Below, piece after piece: positions 11,736 through 20,682 of a stretch of 64,000 nt of DNA; positions within the stretch are counted from its first letter, which is position 1; every line of letters starts with the position of its first letter. The notes below the pieces were generated by a model. It saw nothing but the letters and a program-made list of their open reading frames with translations. It was not told the DNA's origin and did not search any database. Origin of the DNA: Beijerinckiaceae bacterium (GTDB lineage Bacteria > Pseudomonadota > Alphaproteobacteria > Rhizobiales > Beijerinckiaceae); assembly GCA_019745195.1 (NCBI GenBank), contig JAIETL010000033.1, forward strand, positions 62,001 through 126,000, given 5' to 3'. The position numbers and the translations under genes were made by a program.

Positions 11736-11827
11736 GAAAGAGGCGGCAACGCCTCGGAAATATTAATCCTTATCAGCGAGTTGGCAGCCTTCGCGGACTC
11801 TCCCCCGCAACCACCTGAATCAAACTC

Positions 11828-12433
11828 TCACCGGATCGGCGCGCCAACGACGCCGACTTCCAGTCCCAGCGTCAGCTTGTCCGTCACGGCCCATTCGACG
11901 CCCGCCCGCGCCTCGGGCCTGACCGCCAGTTCGCTGCGCGAGAACGGCCCGGAGAACGAGTTCGCGCCGAAGCGCCAGCTCTCGTTGACGGCCTGAGCGC
12001 CGACCTTGGTGTAGAGCAGCACGTCGGGCGTCACGAGGACGCCGGTCTTGATCTGGAAAGCCCCGGCGAAGTCGCGGCTGTAGGCTGCGCTGTTGAAGCC
12101 CGGCGTGGCATAGCCGCCGATCGCCGGCATGTAGTCGACCGCGCCGACGATGCCGTAGATAAAATTGCCGTCGCGCCACATCGTGCCGGCTTCGAGCCCG
12201 ATCGTCGGCCCCGCCTGCGTGCCCGACCGCTTCGAGGTGCTGACCTGGAAGCCCGTCGAGATGCGGGCATAGGAGCCGTCCCACTTGACGCCGCCCGGCG
12301 CGAGCGTCGGCTCCGACCAGGCGAAGGAGGGCACGGTGGCAAAACCCGTCATCGGCAGAAAGGCCTGCGCCTGCGCGATGGTGCCGCCGAGAAGCAGTGC
12401 GCAGAGCGCGCCGCAGGAAACCGAAACTTTCAC
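11828..12433 (-). CDS. Exported beta-barrel-like outer-membrane protein of unknown function
   Basis: Signal peptide MKVSVSCGALCALLLGGTIAQAQA; alternating beta-rich repeats (FIYGIVGAVDYMP, PDVLLYTKVGAQ, LGLEVGVVG). Confidence 0.6.
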   Translation of the reverse strand: MKVSVSCGALCALLLGGTIAQAQAFLPMTGFATVPSFAWSEPTLAPGGVKWDGSYARISTGFQVSTSKRSGTQAGPTIGLEAGTMWRDGNFIYGIVGAVDYMPAIGGYATPGFNSAAYSRDFAGAFQIKTGVLVTPDVLLYTKVGAQAVNESWRFGANSFSGPFSRSELAVRPEARAGVEWAVTDKLTLGLEVGVVGAPIR

Positions 12434-12533
12434 GTCGAACCTGTCCTCGCCGCGTCGCTGCTGCTGAGGCTAGCAGAAGGTCGTGCGATTGTCGCGGATT
12501 TGTGGCGCTGCAGCCGGCGTGCGGGGGCTGGCT

Positions 12534-13553
12534 TCAGTTCAATTTGGTCTTGAGTTTGAGGAAGCGCAGCGTCCGGTCGGCGGTGGCGGCATCGAGCCGC
12601 TTGTAGTCGCGCAGCGCGTCGTCGAGATCTTGAGAGGAGAAATAGAGCCTCCGGCCGCGCAGCTCCAGCAAGGCACGGAAAGCCTCTTCGCCGATGGACA
12701 GCGAGCGGCAGATCACCGCGATGCCGCTCACGTCGCGCTGCATCAGCACGCGCAGCGCCTGCTCGGTGCTGATCGCGCCGGCCTGCGCCAACACCTGCGC
12801 CAGATGATAGGCGCGGTCGTCCTCGGCCAGCATGGTCACGACATCGTCGAGTTCGCGGACGGACGCCGTCAGATCGGCCAGAAGCAGCTTCACTTCGAGG
12901 CGCTGCTGACGAGCCTGCTGCGCCAGCGATGCGCCGTCCGCCGTCTGCGCCGCGCTGCCGTCGTTCAACTGCCTGACGATCTGGAGAACGCGCTGCGCCC
13001 GCTGCGGCGACAGATCGGACCGCCGCGCCAAGGCGCCTGTGATGATGGCGTCGCCGCTGCTGCGCTGCAGCAGCTTGTCGAAGCCGCCTTCGGAGAACGC
13101 TGCGCCCTGGTTCGCGCTGACGGTCTGCAGTACGTCGCGATCGCCGCGCTGAACCAGGATGTCGGTCAGCCCCTCCGAGAGCCGTGCGCGCTCGGCGATG
13201 GCGACGAGATGAGCTTGCGACTGGCTGACGGCGATGGCGGCGAGGTCGGTGTCGCTCAAAACCGGCGAGAGCTTCAGCACGAGGCGCGCTACATCGGAAT
13301 CGCTGTCGCTGGCCAGCGTCACCGCGACTTCGCGTGGCAGGCTCGGCACGGCCGCGATCTGGTCGGCATAGTCCTTACGGTCGGTGCTTTCGAGATGGGA
13401 CAGCGAATGGACGGCGATCTCGCCGTAATGCGCCTTGGCGAGGTCGCTGGGCTCTTCGTCGAGCAGGAACAGGTCGGTGACCGCGTTGAGAAGCTGCCGC
13501 CGGGAATCCGACGACATGTCGGCCGGCATCCGTGTCAGATTACGCAGCATCAA
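12534..13553 (-). CDS. DUF2336-family protein
   Basis: Helical-repeat protein; MLRNLTRMPADMSSDSRRQLLNAVTDLFLLDEEPSDLAKAHYGEIAVHSL resembles the DUF2336 family. Confidence 0.7.
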   Translation of the reverse strand: MMLRNLTRMPADMSSDSRRQLLNAVTDLFLLDEEPSDLAKAHYGEIAVHSLSHLESTDRKDYADQIAAVPSLPREVAVTLASDSDSDVARLVLKLSPVLSDTDLAAIAVSQSQAHLVAIAERARLSEGLTDILVQRGDRDVLQTVSANQGAAFSEGGFDKLLQRSSGDAIITGALARRSDLSPQRAQRVLQIVRQLNDGSAAQTADGASLAQQARQQRLEVKLLLADLTASVRELDDVVTMLAEDDRAYHLAQVLAQAGAISTEQALRVLMQRDVSGIAVICRSLSIGEEAFRALLELRGRRLYFSSQDLDDALRDYKRLDAATADRTLRFLKLKTKLN

Positions 13554-13653
13554 GGCCCCCGAGGCGATCGTTTAGCGCGAAGACTTTGCGCTAGATCGGC
13601 TTGATTTAATCTTAACTGGCGTGCCGAATGACAATGCAAAGCAATGAATACTG

Positions 13654-13688
13654 CTTTTGATTGCATAATGATCTGATGCAATCAAAAG
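13654..13688. promoter_or_regulatory. Perfect 13-bp inverted repeat in an AT-rich intergenic region
   Basis: CTTTTGATTGCAT-aatgatctg-ATGCAATCAAAAG between the uxaA-like 3' end and the DUF2336 gene start. Confidence 0.6.
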
Positions 13689-13716
13689 TTGTAATTCGCA
13701 ATTCAGCTACGTCGCC

Positions 13717-14919
13717 TCACGCTGCGGGCAGGCAGGCCGGCCCGAGCGGCTCGAAGCTCTTATAGGTCAGGATGAACTCCTGATGGCCTAGCTCTTCCGA
13801 CTTCGTGCGCGCGCCTTGCGCCAGCGAGACGACGAGATCGCGGATTTCGGCCCCGACCTCGTCGAGCCCGGCGAGGCCCTCCAGGATTCGGCCGGCATCG
13901 ATATCCATATCGTCTTCCATGCGCCGCCAGGTCTCGGGGTTGGCGCAGATCTTCACCACCGGGGAGATCGCCGAGCCGACGACTGAGCCGCGCCCCGTGA
14001 CGAACAGCACGCAATGCGCCCCGCAGGCGATCAACTCGGCGATCTCGGCATTGTCGTTGATGTTGGGAAAACCGAAGCGCACCTCGCCATCGGGCACGAC
14101 GTCGAGCAGATACAGGCCCCCGCGCGGGGGCAAGTCGCCGGGTTTGAGCAACCCCGAAATGGGCGAAGCGCCCGATTTGGCATAGGCGCCCATCGACTTC
14201 TCCTCGATGGTGGAGAGCCCTCCCTCGGCGTTGCCGGCCGCAAAGGAGCCATAGCCCAGCGTGGCGTAGTAGCGCGCGGCCTTCGCCACCGACTGCTCCA
14301 GCACCGCTCCGAGCTCCGGCGTGATCGCGCGCGCCGCCATGATGTGCTCGCAGCCGATCAGCTCGCCGGTTTCCTCGAAAATGCAGGCAGCGCCCTCGGC
14401 GATGAGCTGGTCGAAGGCGCGCCCCGCCGCCGGATTTCCGGTGATGCCCGAGGTGCCGTCCGAGCCGCCGCAGACCGTGCCGACGATCAGCTCGGAGACG
14501 GCCATGGCCACGGTCTCCTGCGCGTCGAGCAGGTCGCGCTGTGCTTCGACGAAGGCCCGCCCCTCCCTGATCGAGGCGCGTGTGCCGCCGGTTCCCTGGA
14601 TGATCAGCGTCTTCACCGGCCGCCCCGACGCCGCGACCACGCGCTCCAGCGCGTATTTGTTGAAGCTCTCGCAGCCCAGCGAGACCAGCAGCACCGCCCC
14701 GACATTGGGATGGGTGCAGAGCCGCTCCATCATCTTTTCGGCATATCCGTTCGGATAGCAGCCGGGAAAACCGATGACGTGGACGCCTTCCTCGCGCCAG
14801 GGCAGGGCGATCTCGCGGGCGACATGGTGCGCGCATTCGACGAGATAGGCCACCGCCACGACATTACGGATGCCCTTGCGCCCGTTGGAACGGAGATAGC
14901 CTTGCATAGGGCCGATCAC
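13717..14919 (-). CDS. UxaA-family sugar-acid dehydratase/lyase, large (C-terminal type) subunit
   Basis: GYLRSNGRKGIRNVVAVAYLVECAHHVAREIA...GFPGCYPNGYAEKMMERLCTHPNVGAVLLVSLGCE; CGGSDGTSGITGNPAAG. Confidence 0.85.
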   Translation of the reverse strand: MIGPMQGYLRSNGRKGIRNVVAVAYLVECAHHVAREIALPWREEGVHVIGFPGCYPNGYAEKMMERLCTHPNVGAVLLVSLGCESFNKYALERVVAASGRPVKTLIIQGTGGTRASIREGRAFVEAQRDLLDAQETVAMAVSELIVGTVCGGSDGTSGITGNPAAGRAFDQLIAEGAACIFEETGELIGCEHIMAARAITPELGAVLEQSVAKAARYYATLGYGSFAAGNAEGGLSTIEEKSMGAYAKSGASPISGLLKPGDLPPRGGLYLLDVVPDGEVRFGFPNINDNAEIAELIACGAHCVLFVTGRGSVVGSAISPVVKICANPETWRRMEDDMDIDAGRILEGLAGLDEVGAEIRDLVVSLAQGARTKSEELGHQEFILTYKSFEPLGPACLPAA

Positions 14920-14948
14920 GCTGCTTCTCCGCTGGTCGCCGAGGCTCC

Positions 14949-15100
14949 CCTTCTCCCCTTGCGGGAGAAGGTGGCGCGAAGCGCCGGATGAGGGGTGGTC
15001 GTGCGCTCGCCAATGAGGTCAGCGCCAGGTTCATCAGAAAGGTTCGTGCGACCCCTCATCCGGCCGCTCCGCGGCCACCTTCTCCCGCAAGGGGAGAAGG
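14949..15100. repeat. Palindromic intergenic element, family 2 copy B (inside the uxaA-like operon)
   Basis: CCTTCTCCCCTTGCGGGAGAAGGTGGCGCGAAGCGCCGGATGAGGGGT ... ACCCCTCATCCGGCCGCTCCGCGGCCACCTTCTCCCGCAAGGGGAGAAGG. Confidence 0.93.
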
Positions 15101-15409
15101 ATTTCCCGCCGCGCCGCGCTCATCCTCCAGATGATAGGTCGGCGTGTAGTCGCTCTTCATGTTGTGGACATGGACATGGCTGCCCGCCGCGATCGTCGTC
15201 GTCGCCACGCCGATCGGGGCGCCGTATTTCAGGATCTTTTCGCCGGGAGCGATGGCCCGGCGCGCGACCTTATGGGCGAGAGCGATATCGCGGTCGATGA
15301 CCGCCATGCCCGCGCCGGTCTCGACCGTCTCGCCCACCCGCAGCCGCACCCGCGCGACGAAGATAGTGTCGCGCGGGTCGAGCAGGATAAGGCGGTGGTC
15401 GTGGGTCAT
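15056..15409 (-). CDS. UxaA-family small subunit (SAF domain), C-terminus encoded by the repeat
   Basis: MTHDHRLILLDPRDTIFVARVRLRVGETVETG...KILKYGAPIGVATTTIAAGSHVHVHNMKSDY; last 14 aa PSPLAGEGGRGAAG and stop lie in the repeat. Confidence 0.82.
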   Translation of the reverse strand: MTHDHRLILLDPRDTIFVARVRLRVGETVETGAGMAVIDRDIALAHKVARRAIAPGEKILKYGAPIGVATTTIAAGSHVHVHNMKSDYTPTYHLEDERGAAGNPSPLAGEGGRGAAG

Positions 15410-16056
15410 CAGAACTTGCCGAATTTCAGATAGGCCTCCTGCGGGTCCATGCCGGACAGGATCGCGCTGCGCACCTTGTTCTCGGCGCCGATCGCCACCT
15501 CGGCCTTGTCCAGCACCTCCCCGATCACCTCGACGGGGATGCGCACGACGCCGTCGCGGTCGCCCAGGATGTAGTCGCCGGGCCTGATCCAGACCTCGCC
15601 GATCTTCACCGGCTCGTCGACCGCCTTGGGCAGCCAGACGCCGACGATGTCGCGCGGCGTGTAGGCCTTGAAGAAGGCCTGGAAGCCCATCTCGATCATG
15701 AATTCGGTGTCGCGTGACAGCCCGTCGATGACGCAGCCGCGCACGCCCTTGTTCTTCAGCGTCTCGGCCGAAAGCTCGCCCATCAGCGCGACCTCTTCGG
15801 TGTTGGGCTGGCAGACCCAGACATGGCCGGGTTTCGCCGCCGAGAGCAGGCCGGTCCAGCCGAGCAGCGTCTCATGCGCGTCGAATTCGCCGGTCTTGCC
15901 CTCGACCGTGAAGGCCGGCCCGGCCAGCTTCTCGGTCGGCAACAGTGGGCGCAGTTCCGGCGGCAGGGTGAATTCGGAAAGGCCCATGGCGCGCATCACG
16001 TCGTGGATGATGCCGGTGTAGCAGCGCGACAGGCGCGGGGTCAGGTCGTCGCTCAT
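15409..16056 (-). CDS. RraA-family protein (possible 4-hydroxy-2-oxoglutarate-type aldolase)
   Basis: SDDLTPRLSRCYTGIIHDVMRAMGL...LKNKGVRGCVIDGLSRDTEFM...PGDYILGDRDGVVRIP. Confidence 0.85.
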   Translation of the reverse strand: MSDDLTPRLSRCYTGIIHDVMRAMGLSEFTLPPELRPLLPTEKLAGPAFTVEGKTGEFDAHETLLGWTGLLSAAKPGHVWVCQPNTEEVALMGELSAETLKNKGVRGCVIDGLSRDTEFMIEMGFQAFFKAYTPRDIVGVWLPKAVDEPVKIGEVWIRPGDYILGDRDGVVRIPVEVIGEVLDKAEVAIGAENKVRSAILSGMDPQEAYLKFGKF

Positions 16057-16140
16057 AAATCCTCCCGTGCAGGCTTGTGTCGCCTGTCAGGGGGCAGAGT
16101 GGGGGCAGGGCTTCCGGGCGACAAGTGCGTTGTCCGCCTA

Positions 16141-16220
16141 CCGTCATTGCGAGCGAAGCGAAGCAATCCAGCGTCTCGCTCGACGTCTCCTGGATTGCTT
16201 CGCTTCGCTCGCAACGACGG
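16141..16220. repeat. Palindromic intergenic element, family 4 copy A
   Basis: CCGTCATTGCGAGCGAAGCGAAGCAATCCA ... TGGATTGCTTCGCTTCGCTCGCAACGACGG. Confidence 0.95.
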
Positions 16221-16234
16221 GGGAGCTTAAGCCG

Positions 16235-16981
16235 CTACCCCACCCGTTCCCAGCCTTGCGGGCTCAGGCGCTCCTGCGGCAGGAAGCGCGCCTTGTAGGC
16301 CATCTTGGGCGAGCCCTCGACCCAGTAGCCGAGATAGACGTAAGGCAGGCCGAGCCGGCGGGCGCGCTCGATATGGTCGAGCACCATGAAGGTGCCGAGC
16401 GAACGCGCCTCCAGCGCGGGGTCGAACACCGAATAGACCATGGAGAGACCGTCGCTCAGCGTGTCGGTCAGCGCCATGGCGAAGAGATCGCCCTGGCCCC
16501 GCCCGGTGAAGCCTGAATCGGGGCCGCGCCGGCGGTATTCGATCAGCGCCGTCTCGACATGGCTGTCCTCGATCATCATGGCGAAGTCGAGCGCCGACAT
16601 CGTCGCCATGCCGCCCTCCGGGTGGCGCTCGTCGAGATAGCCGCGAAACAGCGAATAGTGCTCCGAGCGCGGCTGCGGCGGCAGCACCTCGCCGATCAGG
16701 TCGCTGTTGTGGGAGAGTACCTTGCGGAAGCTGCGCGAGGGGCGGAAATCGGCGACGCGGACGCGCACGGAGACGCAGGAGCGGCAGGTCTCGCAGGCCG
16801 GGCGATAGGCGATGCTCTGCGAGCGTCGGAAGCCGCCCTGGCTCAGCACGTCGTTGAGGTCGCGCGCGCGGGCTCCCACGAGATGGGTAAAGACCTTGCG
16901 CTCCTCGCGCCCCGGCAGATAGGGGCACGCGGTCGGCGACGTCAGGTAGAATTGCGGGGCGTCCCGCAATGGCTTCGTCAC
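16235..16981 (-). CDS. bpt: Aspartate/glutamate leucyltransferase (arginyltransferase family)
   Basis: [28 protein letters not shown]...[23 protein letters not shown]...[24 protein letters not shown]; probable GTG start at 16981. Confidence 0.92.
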   Translation of the reverse strand: MTKPLRDAPQFYLTSPTACPYLPGREERKVFTHLVGARARDLNDVLSQGGFRRSQSIAYRPACETCRSCVSVRVRVADFRPSRSFRKVLSHNSDLIGEVLPPQPRSEHYSLFRGYLDERHPEGGMATMSALDFAMMIEDSHVETALIEYRRRGPDSGFTGRGQGDLFAMALTDTLSDGLSMVYSVFDPALEARSLGTFMVLDHIERARRLGLPYVYLGYWVEGSPKMAYKARFLPQERLSPQGWERVG

Positions 16982-17100
16982 GTTCGGCTGGCTCCAGGCA
17001 CCGCTTCGCTCCGCAGTGTAGCAGCGGCGATGGCGGCGGCAACACGATGGTCGTGATGGAATGCGGATGCTAGGTCGTGTTCCGCTTTTGGAGAAGACCG

Positions 17101-17322
17101 ATGGCAATCCTCAAGATCAGCTTGCCGGATGACATTGCGAAGCAGCTCAAATCCCTCGCTCAAAACCGTGGGCTAAGCGTCAACAAGCTCGTTGAGGAGA
17201 TAAGCGTGCAGGCTGTTGCGGTATGGGATACCGAGACCCACTTCCGGAGGGTCTCGGCCCGCGTCGGCACGGATGCGGCGCTCGCGGTTCTGGATCGGCT
17301 CGACGCCGCAGACCGGGGCTAA
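17101..17322 (+). CDS. Small ribbon-helix-helix/HicB-antitoxin-like protein, no adjacent toxin
   Basis: [73 protein letters not shown]. Confidence 0.65.
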   Translation: MAILKISLPDDIAKQLKSLAQNRGLSVNKLVEEISVQAVAVWDTETHFRRVSARVGTDAALAVLDRLDAADRG

Positions 17323-17330
17323 CTTTCGTC

Positions 17331-17801
17331 TCAGGCCCGCACCACCACGAGCCCGGTCAGGATGTCGTGGCCCAGCCGCTTGTCGGCGCGCACGAAGCCG
17401 ATCAGGATGTCGAGCACCCACAGGCCGACCGTGCCCGCCGCCACATAGAAGAGCAGCGCGTGGACGGCCGCCGCGAGCGCATCGGGCCGCCCGCCATTGA
17501 CGGTCTCGACCCGCAGCCCGGCCATACGCATGCCCCAGGTCGCCTGCCTGCGTCCGCCGATCGTGATCGCCGCATAGACGAAGGCGGTGGCGGCTACTGC
17601 GGGGAAGAGCAACCAGCCGAGGCCCAGCGTCAGCACGCCCAGCACGCTGATCGCAACGACCAGCAGCCAGCTCAGGATGAACACGACGACGATGTCGCCG
17701 ATCCAGGCGAAGATGCGCGAGCCCATCACGCCGCTGACATCCTGCACAGGGCGCTGCTCGATCGGCGTGATCGGGGAAGAGCCGTAACGGGTGTCGCTCA
17801 T
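17331..17801 (-). CDS. RDD-family membrane protein
   Basis: VMGSRIFAWIGDIVVVFILSWLLVV...GGRRQATWGMRMAGLRVETVNGG. Confidence 0.88.
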   Translation of the reverse strand: MSDTRYGSSPITPIEQRPVQDVSGVMGSRIFAWIGDIVVVFILSWLLVVAISVLGVLTLGLGWLLFPAVAATAFVYAAITIGGRRQATWGMRMAGLRVETVNGGRPDALAAAVHALLFYVAAGTVGLWVLDILIGFVRADKRLGHDILTGLVVVRA

Positions 17802-17905
17802 TTGGGGCCGTGATCCTTGTGCCGTGCCGGGCGAGATTGCCCGCACCACACAATGTTTGATCGGCCTTCCGGTTCCGCAAGATCGCATTGCAAAAACTGG
17901 CGCGC

Positions 17906-19147
17906 TCAGCCGCCGGACGTTTCCCCGCGCGGAAAGATGCGGCGCGGCGCGTAGCCGTTCTCGCGCAGCGCATGCTCGATCATGCGGCTGTGGTCGTCGC
18001 CGCGGGTCTCGACCGTGACGTCGAGGCTCACGCCCTTGGCCGGCACGTCGAGGAATAGCCGGCCATGGCTGACCTCGAGGATGTTGGCCCCCTCCGCGCC
18101 CAGCAGGCTCGCGACCTTGCCGAGCAGGCCCGGCCGGTCGCTGGTGGTCAGGCGGAAGGCGACGATGCGGTGCTCGCGCTCCAGTTCGCGCACCATGATC
18201 GCAGCCAGCAGGCGGGTGTCGATGTTGCCGCCACAGAGCACGAGCCCGACCTTTCGGCCGGCATAGCGCGCGGGCTCCTTCAGCATCGCCGCGAGCCCGG
18301 CCGCGCCCGCGCCCTCGGCCAAAGTATGTTGAAGACAGGCATAGGCGTTGACGGCGCGCTCGATCAGATCCTCGCCGACCAGAACGATGTCGGCCACGAG
18401 GCTTGAGACGATCGGCAGCGTCTGCACGCCGACGGTCTTGACCGCGATGCCCTCGGCCAGCGTCGCGCCGCCGATGTCGAGGTCTTCCGCATTCACGGCG
18501 TTGTAGAAGGAGGGGTAGAGCGCAGCCTCCACGCCGATCAGCTCGATCTCTGGCTTCAGCGCCTTGGCCGCCACCGCATTGCCCGCCATCAGGCCGCCGC
18601 CGCCCAGCGGGATGATCAGCATGTCGAGATCGGGCTCGTCGTCGAGCATCTCGCAGGCGACCGTGCCCTGGCCGGCCATGATCGCCGGGTCGTCGTAGGG
18701 GTGGACCAGCACGAGCCCTTCTTCATCGGCCAGCTCGCGGGCCTTCTGCGCCGATTCGTAGAGCGTCTCCCCATGCAGCACGACGCGCGCGCCGTGAGCA
18801 CGCGTGTTCTCGACCTTCACCAGCGGCGTCGTCTCGGGCATCACGATCGTGGCGGGAATGCCGAAACGGCGCGCGTGATAGGCGACCGCCTGGGCATGGT
18901 TGCCGGCCGACATCGCGATGACGCCGCGCGCCTTCTCGTCCTCGTCCAGCGTCAGCAGCCTGTTGACCGCGCCGCGCTCCTTGAAGGAGGCCGTCGCCTG
19001 CATGTTCTCGTGCTTGACCAGCACGGTCGCGCCGGTGAGCTCCGACAGGCGGGGGGCCAGGATCAGCGGCGTGCGCAGGACATGGCCTTCGATGCGGGCG
19101 GCCGCCGCCTCGACATCGGCGAAGCTGATCGCGAAAGGCTCTTTCAT
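17906..19147 (-). CDS. ilvA: Threonine ammonia-lyase with C-terminal ACT domain
   Basis: LVKHENMQATASFKERGAVNRLL, GVIAMSAGNHAQAVAYHA, PLGGGGLMAGNAVA, DRPGLLGKVASLLGAEGANILEVSHGR. Confidence 0.9.
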   Translation of the reverse strand: MKEPFAISFADVEAAAARIEGHVLRTPLILAPRLSELTGATVLVKHENMQATASFKERGAVNRLLTLDEDEKARGVIAMSAGNHAQAVAYHARRFGIPATIVMPETTPLVKVENTRAHGARVVLHGETLYESAQKARELADEEGLVLVHPYDDPAIMAGQGTVACEMLDDEPDLDMLIIPLGGGGLMAGNAVAAKALKPEIELIGVEAALYPSFYNAVNAEDLDIGGATLAEGIAVKTVGVQTLPIVSSLVADIVLVGEDLIERAVNAYACLQHTLAEGAGAAGLAAMLKEPARYAGRKVGLVLCGGNIDTRLLAAIMVRELEREHRIVAFRLTTSDRPGLLGKVASLLGAEGANILEVSHGRLFLDVPAKGVSLDVTVETRGDDHSRMIEHALRENGYAPRRIFPRGETSGG

Positions 19148-19177
19148 CGCCAGCGTTCCATGATTGGCCCCATCGCC

Positions 19178-20509
19178 TCAGACTTGCCGCGGCGCGAGCG
19201 CGCCGTCGCCGAAGAATCCGCCCGGCCGCAGCACGAGAACCGCCGCCAGCAGGGCATAGACGGCGATGTCGCGCTGTTCGAGCGGCATGGTCGAGGACCA
19301 GAGCACTTCGAACAGCGCGATGCAAAGTCCGCCCAGCGCCGCCCCCGAAACCGAGCCGATGCCGCCGAGCACCGCCGCGACCAGCGCCTTCAGCCCAAGC
19401 GAAAAGCCGCCGGCGAACCCCATTCCGCCATAGATCGCGGTGACGATCACGCCGGCGACGCCGCAGGCCGCGCAGGCGAGGATCACCGCCTTGTCGAGTA
19501 CGGCGCGCGCATCGACGCCAAACAGCGCGGCGGTGCTTGCGTCGTCCGACACGGCCCGCCAGGCCCGGCCGTAAGGCGAGCGTTTGATCAGCAGCACGAT
19601 CGCGAGCGTTGCGGTCAGCCCGATCGCCGCCAGCGCGAGCCCGAGCGGGGTCGCTGTAACGATAAAGCTGTCCGCCCGTGCCAGCGCCCAGGGCTGGTTG
19701 AAGACCGGCGGCAGCCAGCGCAGGTCCGGCCCCTGTGCAAGCCGCAGATATTCCGACAAGGCGATGGCGAGCCCGATCGTGGCGATCAGCACCTGCTGGC
19801 CGCTGGCGCGCCCGAGTGGCCGCAGCACGAAGCGGCTCATCGCGAAGCCGTGCAGTGCGCAGACCAGAACGGCGACGCCGAAGGCGACGATCAGCCCCGA
19901 CGCCGGGGTCGAAACGGCCAGCGACAGAATCAGCGCGACGGCCACCACGCTGGCGAGCGCGCCCAGCGCCGCGAATTCGCCGAAGCTCAGAATGATCCGC
20001 CCGGTCAGCCCGTAGACCAGCGCATAGGAACAGGCGAGCAGCGCATAGATCGCGGCCGAGGGCAGGGCCGCCAGTCCCTGTTGCAGGCCATAGGCGAGGT
20101 GGGGCGGCAGTTCGGGCAGGATTTCGGGACGCCCCGCGCCGGGGTCGGGCGGCGGCTCCTCGCGGTTCTCCAGATAGAAGCGCCGCATCAGGTAGAAGCT
20201 GGCGTCCGGCATCGGTTGTCCGTCCGAGGCCACGCCGATCAGTTCGCCCCGCCGCAAGCTGCGGCCTTCGCCGGCGAAGAGGCAGTCGATCACCCGCCGC
20301 TGCGGCGTCCCGCCCCAACGCTCGATCAGGTAGGGAATGCGCAGCGTGTTGGCAGATGGCCCGGCTTGCGGCGGCTCCACGACAATCCGTGCCCCGGGCG
20401 GGTTGAACGGCAGGATCGCCTGCCTGCAGAGCCGCTGCTGGTCGGTGTCGAAGCGCTCGCCGCAGGAGGCGAGGGCGAGAGCCAGCAGAATCGGCGGGAG
20501 GAGGCGCAT
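19178..20509 (-). CDS. LivH-type branched-chain amino acid ABC permease with N-terminal lipoprotein-like domain
   Basis: N-terminus MRLLPPILLALALASCGERF (lipobox LASC) plus about 125 aa soluble region, then AIYALLACSYALVYGLTGRIILSFGEFAALGAL...AVLGGIGSVSGAALGGLCIALFE. Confidence 0.85.
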   Translation of the reverse strand: MRLLPPILLALALASCGERFDTDQQRLCRQAILPFNPPGARIVVEPPQAGPSANTLRIPYLIERWGGTPQRRVIDCLFAGEGRSLRRGELIGVASDGQPMPDASFYLMRRFYLENREEPPPDPGAGRPEILPELPPHLAYGLQQGLAALPSAAIYALLACSYALVYGLTGRIILSFGEFAALGALASVVAVALILSLAVSTPASGLIVAFGVAVLVCALHGFAMSRFVLRPLGRASGQQVLIATIGLAIALSEYLRLAQGPDLRWLPPVFNQPWALARADSFIVTATPLGLALAAIGLTATLAIVLLIKRSPYGRAWRAVSDDASTAALFGVDARAVLDKAVILACAACGVAGVIVTAIYGGMGFAGGFSLGLKALVAAVLGGIGSVSGAALGGLCIALFEVLWSSTMPLEQRDIAVYALLAAVLVLRPGGFFGDGALAPRQV

Positions 20510-20548
20510 TAGGCCGACGCTAGCGCTGACGCGTCTCGCTTGAAACAC

Positions 20549-20655
20549 CGTCGTCATCCCGGGCGGAGCGCAGCGCAGACCCGGGATCCATTCCGGAACC
20601 GGTCGGGAGTAGGTCCCGGATCGGCGCGGCTTCGCCGCTTGTTAGGAACGACACG
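20549..20655. repeat. Palindromic intergenic element, family 5 copy A
   Basis: CGTCGTCATCCCGGGC...GACCCGGGATCCATTCCGGAAC...GGTCCCGGATCGGCGCGGCTTCGCCGCTTG; related copy at 31391-31506. Confidence 0.85.
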
Positions 20656-20682
20656 CGTTCTCCGGATATCGACCTGGTCAGA

